Positions 25,095 through 34,456 of a stretch of 50,938 bases of DNA are shown piece by piece. This DNA comes from a bacterium. GTDB taxonomy: Bacteria; Bacillota; Clostridia; Lachnospirales; Lachnospiraceae. Every line of letters starts with the position of its first letter. Within the stretch, counting starts at the first letter, position 1. The stretch covers positions 16,187 through 67,124 of the forward strand of contig JAUNSO010000013.1 in assembly GCA_030539165.1 (NCBI GenBank), written 5' to 3'. Both the position numbers and the translations under genes were made by a program. The notes below the pieces were generated by a model. The model was given only the letters and a program-made list of their open reading frames with translations. It had not been told where the DNA came from and did not search any database.

Positions 25095-25901
25095 ATGGCA
25101 GAAGCTGTTATATCCATGAAGGAAATCGAGAAAAGTTATGGGAAGCATAAGGTTCTGAGAGATGTGAATCTGGAAATCAACCGTGGAGATATTTATGGTC
25201 TGATTGGTAAAAACGGAGCCGGTAAAACGACATTATTCAAAATCTTACTTGGCCTTTCAGAGTATGAAAAGGGAAGTATACAGCTTGAAAATCAAAAGAA
25301 TAACACGGCATTCAGGAAAAAGATTGGCTTCCTGATTGGCTCTAACTTTTTCAGCTATATGACAGCAAGACAGAATCTTGAATACTATCGTGTTCTGAAG
25401 GGCATTCGGGACAAAAAGGAAGTGGAACGTGTCCTGAAAATCGTAGAACTGGATCAGGTGAAGAGTACCTATAAGAATTATTCCATGGGAATGAAACAGC
25501 GGCTTGGAATTGCCAATGCCATTCTGGGCAATCCGGATGTTCTGATTCTGGATGAGCCTACAAACGGATTAGATCCGCAGGGAATTGCAGATGTACGAAA
25601 GCTGATACAGAAACTAAATGGTGATTATGGAATGACGGTCATCGTATCTTCACATATACTGGGCGAGTTACAGAACACCGCGCATCGTTTCGGAATTATC
25701 AATGAGGGAACATTAGTGAGGGTCATTACGAGAGAAGAGCTGCAGAAGAAGGAGGATGCGGTACGCATCACGGTATCGGATCTGGAGCGTGCAAGAAAAG
25801 CACTCGAGGAGGCAGGCGTAGAGATTTTGGAAGAGAAGCAGGATGCAAACAGTCTGGAAGAGTTCTATTTCAAGTTGTTGGGAGGGAATGAAGATGAATA
25901 A
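25095..25901 (+). CDS. ABC-2 type transporter ATP-binding protein
   Basis: 268 residues with Walker A GKNGAGKTT, signature YSMGMKQ, Walker B VLILDEPTNGLDPQG and a His switch in SSHILGEL. The pattern is that of BcrA/NatA-like ATPases, which drive antibiotic, lantibiotic or lipid export. Its last codons overlap the start of the permease gene, so the two form one transporter. No bacteriocin or immunity gene is adjacent to indicate the cargo. AAAGGAG lies upstream of the ATG. Confidence 0.92.
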   Translation: MAEAVISMKEIEKSYGKHKVLRDVNLEINRGDIYGLIGKNGAGKTTLFKILLGLSEYEKGSIQLENQKNNTAFRKKIGFLIGSNFFSYMTARQNLEYYRVLKGIRDKKEVERVLKIVELDQVKSTYKNYSMGMKQRLGIANAILGNPDVLILDEPTNGLDPQGIADVRKLIQKLNGDYGMTVIVSSHILGELQNTAHRFGIINEGTLVRVITREELQKKEDAVRITVSDLERARKALEEAGVEILEEKQDANSLEEFYFKLLGGNEDE

Positions 25902-26634
25902 TTATATAATCGCGGATTTGAGAAGAATTTTGATACGGATTCCTCTTTTGATTGCAGAGGTATGTCTGCTGGGTTTTCTGCTGATTGTCATTCTTGTGAC
26001 ATATAATGGAGATTGGAATTCTGTTTCCTTCATAGCCAATATCAGAACACTGCTCCAATTTATGGTGGTGTTCATGGGGCTGGTGATGGTTATTGCGGTA
26101 TTTGCAGATGACTTTAAGACAAAGACGATGCAGGTTGCCATCGGAATCGGGATATCCAGAGCGAAGGTGATTCTCAGTAAGTACATCGAAATCATGGTAC
26201 TGACCTTTATCAATTTGTTCGTGATGATCATTTTGGCCTTCGTGATGGGCGGAATCTTTCATGCCAATCTCATAGGAGAACAGGTATGGGAGCTTCTGGG
26301 TATCTTTTTTGTAACATGGCTCTCTGTCATCAGCTATACCGGTCTGACCATGATACTCATTTTCTATACGCAGACCGTTGGACTGTCCGGATTTGTATAT
26401 CTGATTTTGTCAAGCGGATTAGTTTCATTTGGGATTGATCGGATTTTTGATATTCCTGCACTGTCTTCTTCTCATATCAATATGATGACACTCAGAAATG
26501 TGCTGAGTTCATTTGAGACATATCTTGCAGTTGGAGATTTCAGACTCAAACTGTTTCTGGGGATACTGGTTTACATGCTATCAGGCTATCTGATTTCCGT
26601 ACTGGTATTTCGCAATAGAGAATTGGAGTTTTAA
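25894..26634 (+). CDS. ABC-2 type permease subunit
   Basis: 246 residues with six hydrophobic segments, starting MNNYIIADLRRIL. The ATG at 25894 is used because GGGAGG lies 8 nt upstream; the open frame extends further back but without a ribosome site. The segment VFADDFKTKTMQVAIGIGISRAKVILSKY matches the cytoplasmic loop of ABC-2 permeases ('E...gt.k......s....v...K'). It works with the ATPase gene it overlaps by 8 nt. Substrate unknown. Confidence 0.88.
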   Translation: MNNYIIADLRRILIRIPLLIAEVCLLGFLLIVILVTYNGDWNSVSFIANIRTLLQFMVVFMGLVMVIAVFADDFKTKTMQVAIGIGISRAKVILSKYIEIMVLTFINLFVMIILAFVMGGIFHANLIGEQVWELLGIFFVTWLSVISYTGLTMILIFYTQTVGLSGFVYLILSSGLVSFGIDRIFDIPALSSSHINMMTLRNVLSSFETYLAVGDFRLKLFLGILVYMLSGYLISVLVFRNRELEF

Positions 26635-26681
26635 TGATACACGTTTAGCATACATCACACATCAAATAGGAGGAAATAGAA

Positions 26682-27134
26682 ATGAATCATTCAATTGTCC
26701 GTTTTATCGAATTTATGGGAAGTACTTTTTCTGTCATCAATCTGATTATGACGGTATTAATGCTCGTCGGTATGTGGAAGGTATTTGTGAAAGCAGGAGA
26801 GAAGGGTTGGAAGGCAATCATTCCGCTTTACAATTATCATGTACTGTATAAAATCTGCTGGAAGCCGATATTTTTCTGGCTCGGCAGTCTTGCTGGTATA
26901 GTCGGTATTGTGCTATACTTTATGTCCGGCGGAAAATTTGGGATTCTCATTATCCTTTATACAATTGCAATGCTGATTTCACTCGTATTGGTCATCAAAG
27001 CGTGGGTGAAGCTTGCCAAGGCTTTTGGACATGGAGTCGGGTTCGCAATCGGTCTGTTGCTTTTGACAGGTATCTTTTTGATGATTCTGGGATTTGACGG
27101 CTCAGAATATCAGCCGGAGGTAAGGAATCAATAA
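26682..27134 (+). CDS. DUF5684-like small membrane protein
   Basis: 150 residues with four hydrophobic helices. Between helices 1 and 2 it has FVKAGEKGWKAIIPLYNYHVLYKI, the pattern of DUF5684 and related proteins sometimes annotated near signal peptidases. Function unknown. AGGAGG precedes the ATG. It lies 47 nt after the ABC-2 permease and 37 nt before the molybdenum-cofactor genes, so it may belong to either unit. Confidence 0.78.
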   Translation: MNHSIVRFIEFMGSTFSVINLIMTVLMLVGMWKVFVKAGEKGWKAIIPLYNYHVLYKICWKPIFFWLGSLAGIVGIVLYFMSGGKFGILIILYTIAMLISLVLVIKAWVKLAKAFGHGVGFAIGLLLLTGIFLMILGFDGSEYQPEVRNQ

Positions 27135-27171
27135 GAGAGAACAGGCTCAATACATACAGTGAGGGAATGCT

Positions 27172-28512
27172 TTGAACACAGACAGATTCATTATAAAATT
27201 CAATGCAGCAGGTGAATATCAACAGACTATGGATGCGATAGCAGCAGAGGTGCTGCTTCGCATCTATGTGAATGATGATTTTTTAACAGAGTTATCATGT
27301 ACACCACAGGACTTACGTGAGCTGGTGATTGGTTATTTATATGTAAACGGATGGGCGAACTCTCAGGAACAACAGGGGGTTCCTTTTGATATATACAAAA
27401 TGGAAGATGGCGTATATACAGCAAAATTAAATATATCGCTGAACCGGGAAGCACGTGGACTGACACAGATTGGAGCAGCTTGCCAAGACGGAGAAACGGA
27501 TAAAAGAGCTGTGTATGTCATGTCCTGTATGGATGCGCTGCTGCATGCTTCGAAGGCATTTGAAGAGACAGGCTGTATCCATGCCGCAGGATTGTTCAGG
27601 ATGTATGGAGAGGATGAAACTGCAGAAGCTGTGGGTCAGCCGGAAGCAGTTATGAAACCACAGTTTCTAGGTGAGGATATCAGCCGCTACTATGCATTAT
27701 ACAAGGCGGTTGGTAGCGCAGTTATAGCAGGAGCTGATTTATCAAAATTTTATCTGTGTACGACAGGGCGGCTTCCGGTAGGCTATATGGAACGAGTGAT
27801 CAGAACCGGTATTCCCTGCGTCATTTCACGTTCTGCACCGACGGATGCGGCTCTCTCTTTGGCAGAAAAGTACGGGGTTCTGGTCTATGGCTTTGCAAAT
27901 GGGAAACGTGTTAATCTATATCCGACGCTGACGGGCTGCGCAGTGTTAGCCGGTGGGATGGCAACAAGAATCGGCGGTGTGGATAAGTCGAGACTCACAT
28001 ATCAGGGAAAGACATTCCTAAGTCAGATACAAGGGCAGCTTCCGGTAACAATGCCGCAGTATCTGTCCTACAATCGAAATCCGGAGGATATCAGACAGTA
28101 TTGTGAGCGGGCAGTCATCGTGCCGGACGGGATCGGGCAGATTGGTCCGTTAGGCGGTCTGGAGGCATTGTTACGCAGAGCAGGAAACGATGGCTGTGTC
28201 AGATTGCTGCTTGTGGCATGCGATATGCCATTGTATAATAGAAGTATCACGGAGACACTGCTACAGGAGGCTGATGATCACACAGATATTACCGTGTTCA
28301 GAACCGGAGACGGGCGTGTGCAGACGCTCTGCGGCATGTACAGAATCAGTTGTCTGCCTGTGATTGAGCAGATGATTGAGGAAAAGTGCTATAAGCTGCA
28401 GGCTCTGTTGGACAGAGTCAGAACACGTTATCTGCAGACCAATCCATATCAGCTGTCAGATGAATGGTTTAGAAATGTCAATACACCAGAGGATTATCCA
28501 TGCGAAAAATGA
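27172..28512 (+). CDS. FdhD-MobA fusion: formate dehydrogenase accessory sulfurtransferase plus molybdopterin guanylyltransferase
   Basis: 446 residues. Residues ~1-250 are FdhD-like: the late strand-helix pattern CTTGRLPVGYMERVIRTGIP, SRSAPTDAAL and GFANGKRVNLY is diagnostic. Residues ~254-446 are MobA-like, with the nucleotide loop LAGGMATRIGGVDKSRL. FdhD passes sulfur from IscS to the molybdenum centre of formate dehydrogenase; MobA adds GMP to molybdopterin. The FdhD part lacks a clear CGxCG: only Cys119 in VMSCMDALL is present. The usual DVGRHNA motif reads DISRYYA. TTG start with GAGGGA upstream. It overlaps the next gene by 13 nt. Confidence 0.86.
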   Translation: MNTDRFIIKFNAAGEYQQTMDAIAAEVLLRIYVNDDFLTELSCTPQDLRELVIGYLYVNGWANSQEQQGVPFDIYKMEDGVYTAKLNISLNREARGLTQIGAACQDGETDKRAVYVMSCMDALLHASKAFEETGCIHAAGLFRMYGEDETAEAVGQPEAVMKPQFLGEDISRYYALYKAVGSAVIAGADLSKFYLCTTGRLPVGYMERVIRTGIPCVISRSAPTDAALSLAEKYGVLVYGFANGKRVNLYPTLTGCAVLAGGMATRIGGVDKSRLTYQGKTFLSQIQGQLPVTMPQYLSYNRNPEDIRQYCERAVIVPDGIGQIGPLGGLEALLRRAGNDGCVRLLLVACDMPLYNRSITETLLQEADDHTDITVFRTGDGRVQTLCGMYRISCLPVIEQMIEEKCYKLQALLDRVRTRYLQTNPYQLSDEWFRNVNTPEDYPCEK

Positions 28513-30281
28513 TCTCATTAGAAGAGGCAGAAGCACTCATCATAGAGAATACAGTAAGTGTGCAAACAACAGAAGAGGTGGAACTGACGAGGGCACTTGA
28601 CCGCATTGCTGCAAGGGATTATCAGGCAGTGACTGACCAGCCGCCCTTTGACCGTTCGCCGTTAGACGGATATGCACTATGCAGTGCGGACATCGTAACA
28701 GCATCCAGAGAACAGCCTGTGGAGTTATCTGTCATTGAGACTATATATGCAGGCGATATACCAAAACAGACAGTCGAACGGGGACAGGCGGTCAGAATCA
28801 TGACCGGAGCGATGCTGCCAAAGGGTGCAGACTGTGTCATACGACAGGAAGATACAGAAGCTGTGCAGGAATCCAAATGCCGGATATTTGCCTGCGTCAA
28901 ATCACAGCAGAATATCTGCAGGCAGGGAGAGGATATCAGGAAGGGTTCGGTGATTATCAGACAGGGAACTGTAATGACTCCGGCACATGGTGCAGTACTT
29001 GCCGGTCAGGGGTTCTTTCGGGTGAAGGTATATGCCCGTATACGGATAGCAGTGCTGACAACTGGAACTGAACTGATCTCAGATATAGACGAAAGTCCGG
29101 AGTCAAACAGAGAGCCGGAGCAGGAGATGCAGGGTAAGATTTATGATTCAAATGGCTCCATGCTTGCGCTGCGGCTGACAGAACTGGGTATGGATGCAGA
29201 TATTTTTCATATCTCAGATGAGAAGCATCTGATACAAGAAAAAATACAGGAACTGACCGCCGATTATGATGCCATTATTACAACAGGCGGCGTATCTGTC
29301 GGAGAGAAGGATTATATACCGGAGGTTATGAAGCAGCTGGGTGCAAAGGTGTTATTCCATGGCGTGGACATCAAGCCGGGAACACCTATGTTAAGTGCTG
29401 TATATCAGAACAAATTAGTATTCTGTCTATCCGGCAATCCATTTGCTGCCATAGCAACATTTGAATTACTGGCTGTTTCAGGACTATTAAAAATGACAGG
29501 TTTACATAACTTCAAACATCATCAATTCAATGCGATTCTGCTGAATGATTTTCCTAAGCAAACAATTGATAGAAGACGTTTTATCAGGGCACAGCATATG
29601 GAAGACGGGATCCGCATCCCGGATAATCATTCCTCGGGTTCATTGTATTCCATGATTGGCTGTAATTGTATGATTGACATTCCGGCGGAAAGCGGACCGC
29701 TGAAAGCAGGCACAGTCGTACAGGCTGTAGAACTGTTTGATTTACGACGCTTGCAGGAGAGACAAGGTGTTGATGTTCCGGTGATATGCATCTGTGGGCG
29801 TAAAAACGCAGGAAAAACCACATTCATAGAGGGATTATTGCCATTCCTTCTGAATGAAAAGCTTCGCGTTGGTGTCATCAAGCATGACGGGCATGATTTT
29901 ATACCGGATGTACCGGGAACAGACAGCGCCAGGATGCATGCAGCAGGAGCAGGTACAACGGCAATTTATTCAGACAGACGGCAGGCTTATTATATTGAGC
30001 AGGAAGAATCTCAGTTTGAAATGGTGAAGAACCGGCTTTTGACTTTGCAGAAGCAGCCACTGGATTTGATTCTTGTGGAAGGGCTGAAAAACTCGGACTA
30101 TGACAAGATTGAGATTATGAGACAGGCTGTTTCTAAGGAAACAGTTGTGCATGGAGGCAGGCTGTTAGCGGTATGCGCTGACTTTACGGCGGACCTAGAG
30201 CAGAAACTGCCGCATTTTGGACTGACAGAGTATGAACAGGCGGCACGGTGGATGAAACGGTATATCACAGAAGAATTATAA
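28500..30281 (+). CDS. MoeA-MobB fusion: molybdopterin molybdenumtransferase plus GTP-binding adapter
   Basis: 593 residues. The first ~405 are MoeA: early PPFDRSPLDGYAL, then IMTGAMLPKGADCVIRQE, TTGTELISD, TTGGVSVGEKDY and FCLSGNPFAA. MoeA inserts molybdate (or tungstate) into adenylylated molybdopterin. Residues ~420-593 are MobB, a P-loop GTPase with GRKNAGKTT (433-441) and VGVIKHDGHDF, which assists guanylyltransfer. The gene starts inside the previous one. Having FdhD-MobA and MoeA-MobB as two overlapping fusions directly ahead of formate dehydrogenase genes suggests dedicated cofactor assembly for that enzyme. Confidence 0.93.
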   Translation: MRKMISLEEAEALIIENTVSVQTTEEVELTRALDRIAARDYQAVTDQPPFDRSPLDGYALCSADIVTASREQPVELSVIETIYAGDIPKQTVERGQAVRIMTGAMLPKGADCVIRQEDTEAVQESKCRIFACVKSQQNICRQGEDIRKGSVIIRQGTVMTPAHGAVLAGQGFFRVKVYARIRIAVLTTGTELISDIDESPESNREPEQEMQGKIYDSNGSMLALRLTELGMDADIFHISDEKHLIQEKIQELTADYDAIITTGGVSVGEKDYIPEVMKQLGAKVLFHGVDIKPGTPMLSAVYQNKLVFCLSGNPFAAIATFELLAVSGLLKMTGLHNFKHHQFNAILLNDFPKQTIDRRRFIRAQHMEDGIRIPDNHSSGSLYSMIGCNCMIDIPAESGPLKAGTVVQAVELFDLRRLQERQGVDVPVICICGRKNAGKTTFIEGLLPFLLNEKLRVGVIKHDGHDFIPDVPGTDSARMHAAGAGTTAIYSDRRQAYYIEQEESQFEMVKNRLLTLQKQPLDLILVEGLKNSDYDKIEIMRQAVSKETVVHGGRLLAVCADFTADLEQKLPHFGLTEYEQAARWMKRYITEEL

Positions 30282-30317
30282 ATCAGAATATACAGGATGT
30301 TGCAAGGAGGATAAGGC

Positions 30318-30875
30318 ATGGAAAAGGAACTACAGAGATTTGTGGCAGCTGACCCGGAAAAGTGTGTAGGCTGCAGGGCATGCGAGGTAGCGTGCTTTAC
30401 AGAGCATAACAGGAAGACAAATCATGTCGGACAGACAGTGGGAACAGTCAGCACACCGATTCTTCCGAGACTGTATCTGACGCGTGGAGAGGGAATCTGT
30501 ACCCCCGTACAGTGCAGACATTGTGAGGATGCTCCCTGTATGCTGGCATGTACATTGCATGCGATTGAAAGGAAAAACAATCAGATTGTCGTCAATGAGG
30601 GAAAATGCACGGGCTGTAAGGACTGTGTGATGGCATGTCCGTTCGGAGCAATCGAGATACTGCCGTCCATCAGAAATGGATTGATCGAGAAACAGCCGGA
30701 TAGTGATGACAACAGAAAGATTGCCTCTAAGTGCGACTGCTGTATTGATAATCCCAAGGGGCCGGCGTGTGTACGTGCCTGCAAACAGGAAGCACTTCGT
30801 ATCGTGGAATTGAAAGAGGAAACAGATAATAAAAGACAAAAAGCCGCAAGAATCCTGAGCGGTATCAAAGGATAG
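30318..30875 (+). CDS. HycB-like polyferredoxin subunit 1 of the formate-hydrogenase module
   Basis: 185 residues with four CxxCxxC(x)nC clusters: CVGCRACEVAC, CRHCEDAPC, CTGCKDCVMAC and CDCC...C. This is the pattern of HycB/HydN/DmsB-type proteins carrying four [4Fe-4S] centres. A ~30-residue helical tail follows the last cluster. In hydrogen-dependent CO2 reductase two HycB-type subunits wire the hydrogenase to formate dehydrogenase, and one has a C-terminal helix that drives filament formation. AAGGAGG precedes the ATG. Confidence 0.9.
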   Translation: MEKELQRFVAADPEKCVGCRACEVACFTEHNRKTNHVGQTVGTVSTPILPRLYLTRGEGICTPVQCRHCEDAPCMLACTLHAIERKNNQIVVNEGKCTGCKDCVMACPFGAIEILPSIRNGLIEKQPDSDDNRKIASKCDCCIDNPKGPACVRACKQEALRIVELKEETDNKRQKAARILSGIKG

Positions 30876-30891
30876 ACAGGAGGACAATGAC

Positions 30892-32262
30892 ATGAAGGTA
30901 ATACAAATCGATGAAAGACTATGTACCGGCTGTCAGGAGTGCGTCAAGACCTGTCCGGCATATGCAATAGAAGGAGAGCATGGAAAACCGCAGAAGATCA
31001 ATGAGACCATGTGTATCAAGTGTGGTCAGTGCGTGCAGACCTGCAAATCCTATGTATCTCTAATAGATCATGACCTGGCATTGTATGAGCAGATTAAGGA
31101 AGAACGCGGCATCCCTGCATCGGTACGGGAACCGCTCTTTGCCGCTTATAATGTATGCCATCTGCGCGAAGTGAAGGAAGCCTTGCAGAATCCGGAGAAG
31201 AAGACAATGGTTCAGTGTGCACCTGCCGTCAGAGTTGCAGTCGCAGAGGACTTTGGTATGCCGCTCGGAACATTGGCACCGGGGAAGTTAGCTGCAGCAC
31301 TGAGAAGACTTGGCTTTGACTATGTATATGATACCGATTTTGCCGCAGACCTGACAATTATGGAGGAAGGCACGGAACTGATCAGACGGGTAACAGAAGG
31401 CGGTGTGCTGCCGATGTTTACCTCCTGCTGTCCGGCATGGGTACAGTTCATAGAGCGTACCTATCCGGAGCTGACAGACCATCTGTCCAGCTGCAAGAGC
31501 CCACAGCAGATGCAGGGGGCTGTGCAGAAGACTTACGGAGCAAACCAAAACGGTCTGAATCCGGCCGACATCTACAGCGTATCAGTGATGCCCTGCACCA
31601 GTAAGGAATTTGAATGCAGCCGTCCCGAGATGCAGGACAGCGGGTATCAGGACGTAGATGTGGTATTGACGACCAGAGAACTGGTCTGGCTGATCAAGGA
31701 ACAGGGGATTGACTTTGATGCTCTGCCTGAGGAGACATTTGACCAGCCGCTTGGTGATTATACCGGAGCAGGCGTCATCTTCGGAGTCACAGGTGGAGTC
31801 ATGGAAGCCGCCATCCGTACAGGCTACGAGCTGATTACCGGTCAGCAGATTCCGTGTGTGGATGTGACGGATGTACGCGGAACGAAGGGACACAGAACAG
31901 CAAAGGTACAGGCAGGAGATCTGACCTTGAAGGTCGGCATTATTTCAGGACTTACGGATATTATAGAGGTACTGGAGCAGGTGGCAAAGGGAACCTGTGA
32001 CCTACATTTTATCGAGGTTATGACATGTCCGGAGGGCTGCGTCAGTGGAGGCGGACAGCCGAAGCTATTATTAGATGCAGACCGGGTGGAGGCATATGCC
32101 AACAGACGTGCCGCAATCCTGTCCTATGACGAGAAGCTGCCGCTCAGAAAATCCCATGAGAATCCAAGCATACAAAAGCTGTATGCAGATTATCTGGAAA
32201 AACCGAACAGTGAGAAGGCACATCATCTTTTACATACCACGTATCGAAAAGGAGGGCAATAA
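30892..32262 (+). CDS. [FeFe]-hydrogenase catalytic subunit (HydA2-like, group A)
   Basis: 456 residues. Two ferredoxin-type [4Fe-4S] motifs occupy residues 11-51 (CTGCQECVKTC, CIKCGQCVQTC). The H-cluster domain is complete: L1 TSCCPAW (177-183, proton-relay Cys180), L2 MPCTSKEFE (233-241), and L3 EVMTCPEGCVSGGGQP (375-390). It should interconvert H2 and protons. Its place between two HycB genes and fdhF matches formate-dehydrogenase-linked group A4 enzymes such as HydA2 of acetogens. The HydEFG maturases are not in the window. AGGAGG precedes the ATG. Confidence 0.95.
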   Translation: MKVIQIDERLCTGCQECVKTCPAYAIEGEHGKPQKINETMCIKCGQCVQTCKSYVSLIDHDLALYEQIKEERGIPASVREPLFAAYNVCHLREVKEALQNPEKKTMVQCAPAVRVAVAEDFGMPLGTLAPGKLAAALRRLGFDYVYDTDFAADLTIMEEGTELIRRVTEGGVLPMFTSCCPAWVQFIERTYPELTDHLSSCKSPQQMQGAVQKTYGANQNGLNPADIYSVSVMPCTSKEFECSRPEMQDSGYQDVDVVLTTRELVWLIKEQGIDFDALPEETFDQPLGDYTGAGVIFGVTGGVMEAAIRTGYELITGQQIPCVDVTDVRGTKGHRTAKVQAGDLTLKVGIISGLTDIIEVLEQVAKGTCDLHFIEVMTCPEGCVSGGGQPKLLLDADRVEAYANRRAAILSYDEKLPLRKSHENPSIQKLYADYLEKPNSEKAHHLLHTTYRKGGQ

Positions 32263-32263
32263 T

Positions 32264-34456
32264 ATGGCAATCAAGGAAGTACAGACAACCTGCGCATATT
32301 GTGCAAGCGGCTGCCAGATCGGTATGGTCGTGGATACGGAAGCCAACAAAATACTGGAAGCAAAAGCACTTGACGGAAGAACCAACGAGGGCAAGCTGTG
32401 TCTGAAGGGCTTCTATGGCTGGGATTATCTGAATGACCCACAGATTCTGACGAAACGTATCCGGAAACCAATGATTCGAAGAAACGGAAAAAGCAGTCCG
32501 CTAGAAGAGGTAGAGTGGGATGAAGCCATTCGGTTTGTTGCAGACAACCTGAACAGAATCAAGGAAGAATACGGAGCAGATGCCATCATGGGAACTGCGT
32601 CTGCCAGAGGACCTGGAAATGAGGCAGGCTATCTGATGCAGAAATTCATACGTGCCTGTGTAGGAACCAATAACATCGATCACTGTGCCCGTGTCTGTCA
32701 TGCTGCATCCGTAGCAGGCTGTCAGGCATCCATCGGTGAGGGCGCGATGTCGCTTGGCGTACCGGAGATTGAGAATGCCGAGGTGATTTTCAACATCGGC
32801 TATAATGCAGCAACCTCACATCCAATCGTAGCACGCCGGATTGTCAAGGCAAAGCAAAAAGGGTGTAAAATCATCTGCATCGACCCGCGTGTAACCGAAA
32901 CAGCGAGAATCGCTGACATTCATCTGCAGCTGAAGGGCGGTACGAATCTTGCACTGACCAATGCCATCGCACATGTGATTATAGAAGAAAATCTGATTGA
33001 CCCTGATTTCATAGAACTGAACACAAAGGGCTTCGAAGAATATCAAAAGGTCATGGAAAAGTATACGCCTGAATATGCCCAGAGAATCTGTGGCGTACCG
33101 GCTGAGGACATCCGAGAGGCGGCACGCATTTATGCAGGCTCCCGTCATTCCGTCATTCTGTGGGGTATGGGAATTACCCAGTTCAGACAGGGTGTTAGCG
33201 TCGTGGAGAGCTGCTGTAATCTGGCGATGATGACCGGCAATTTCGGCAGACCGAGTACAGGTGTCGGTCCTGTCCGTGGACAGAATAATGTACAGGGTAC
33301 GTGTGATATGGGAGATCTGCCGAATCAATATCCGGGTTATCAGAACGTGACTGACCATGCCATCAGAGAGAAGTTTGAACAGGCATGGGGCGTGAAGCTT
33401 TCTGACAAGGTCGGTATTCAGCTGACCCGTGTGCCGGAATTTGTGCTGGAAGAGAAAGACCAGAAGAAACAGCTGCACGCCTATTATATCTTTGGTGAAG
33501 ATCCGGTGCAGTCTGATCCACATGCGGCAGAAATCCGTGCAACATTATCGAAGATGGATTTTGTCATTGTAGAGGACTGCTTCTTTTCAAGAACCTCTGC
33601 CTATGCAGATGCGATATTGCCATCGACAGCATGGGGTGAGGCAGAGGGTGTTTATACCTCCTGTGATCGTGGATTCCAGCGTGTACGCAAATGCATTGAA
33701 CCAATGGGAGATGTCAAAACAGACTGCGAAATCATCAGCCTCGTATCCACTGCGATGGGGTATCCGATGCATTATGAATCGTCAGAGGAAATCTGGAACG
33801 AGATGATTGACCTGTGTCCGAAGTTCACGGGAGCAACCTATGAGAAGATGGAACTGTACGGAGGTGTACAATGGCCCTGCTACAGCAAGGATTTAAGCGA
33901 TAAAGGAACTCCGTATCTGCATAAGGGCGGCAAATTTGCACACCCGGACGGTAAGGGCATTTTCATCGGTGTGGAGTATGAAGAGGTCTATGAGCAGGAA
34001 GAAAATGAATATCCACTGTCACTTTCTACCGTGCGTGAGGTAGGACATTATTCAGTCCGGACGATGACCGGAAATTGCCGTACACTTCGTAACCTGGAGG
34101 ACGAACCGGGCTGGGTCGAGATGAACCCGGAAGACTGCGCCGAGAAGCAGCTGAAAGAGGGCGAGCTTGTCTGGGTGACTTCCAAGCGTGGTGAGTGTAT
34201 GACCAGATGCAAACCGACCGACCGTGTGAAAAAAGGTTCTATTTACATGACCTATCAGTGGTGGATCGGGGCATGCAATGAGCTGACCATTGGACAGCTG
34301 GATATGCAAAGCCGGACACCGGAGTATAAATACTGTGCCTGCCGGGTTGACAAGATTGAGGATCAGGAATGGGCAGAACGGTGTGTACAAGCCAATTATA
34401 AAGCAATTCGCATGGAAATGGGCATTGATATCAGTCAGAAGGGAGGCGAGGCATAA
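32264..34456 (+). CDS. fdhF: Molybdopterin formate dehydrogenase FdhF, cysteine type
   Basis: 730 residues that follow E. coli FdhF closely along the length. The N-terminal [4Fe-4S] site is Cys10, Cys13, Cys17 and Cys46. The active site reads CARVCHAASVAG with Cys145 where E. coli has selenocysteine, and His146 follows. Later landmarks are GYNAATSHPIVARRI, VRGQNNVQGTCDMG, LPSTAWGEAEGVYT, and LSTVREVGHYSVRTMTGNC in the cofactor-binding C-terminal domain. It interconverts formate and CO2. The ATG at 32264 has AAGGAGGG upstream and begins 1 nt after hydA; the longer frame upstream lies inside hydA. No membrane subunit or signal peptide, so a soluble complex. Confidence 0.96.
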   Translation: MAIKEVQTTCAYCASGCQIGMVVDTEANKILEAKALDGRTNEGKLCLKGFYGWDYLNDPQILTKRIRKPMIRRNGKSSPLEEVEWDEAIRFVADNLNRIKEEYGADAIMGTASARGPGNEAGYLMQKFIRACVGTNNIDHCARVCHAASVAGCQASIGEGAMSLGVPEIENAEVIFNIGYNAATSHPIVARRIVKAKQKGCKIICIDPRVTETARIADIHLQLKGGTNLALTNAIAHVIIEENLIDPDFIELNTKGFEEYQKVMEKYTPEYAQRICGVPAEDIREAARIYAGSRHSVILWGMGITQFRQGVSVVESCCNLAMMTGNFGRPSTGVGPVRGQNNVQGTCDMGDLPNQYPGYQNVTDHAIREKFEQAWGVKLSDKVGIQLTRVPEFVLEEKDQKKQLHAYYIFGEDPVQSDPHAAEIRATLSKMDFVIVEDCFFSRTSAYADAILPSTAWGEAEGVYTSCDRGFQRVRKCIEPMGDVKTDCEIISLVSTAMGYPMHYESSEEIWNEMIDLCPKFTGATYEKMELYGGVQWPCYSKDLSDKGTPYLHKGGKFAHPDGKGIFIGVEYEEVYEQEENEYPLSLSTVREVGHYSVRTMTGNCRTLRNLEDEPGWVEMNPEDCAEKQLKEGELVWVTSKRGECMTRCKPTDRVKKGSIYMTYQWWIGACNELTIGQLDMQSRTPEYKYCACRVDKIEDQEWAERCVQANYKAIRMEMGIDISQKGGEA

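Noticed and set aside
32075..32263. N-terminal extension of FdhF into hydA
   Set aside because: The added residues lie in another frame of hydA and do not resemble FdhF; the ATG at 32264 follows AAGGAGGG.
32264..34456. Possible selenocysteine formate dehydrogenase
   Set aside because: The active-site codon is Cys (ARVCH) and no in-frame TGA occurs across the gene, so this is the cysteine form.
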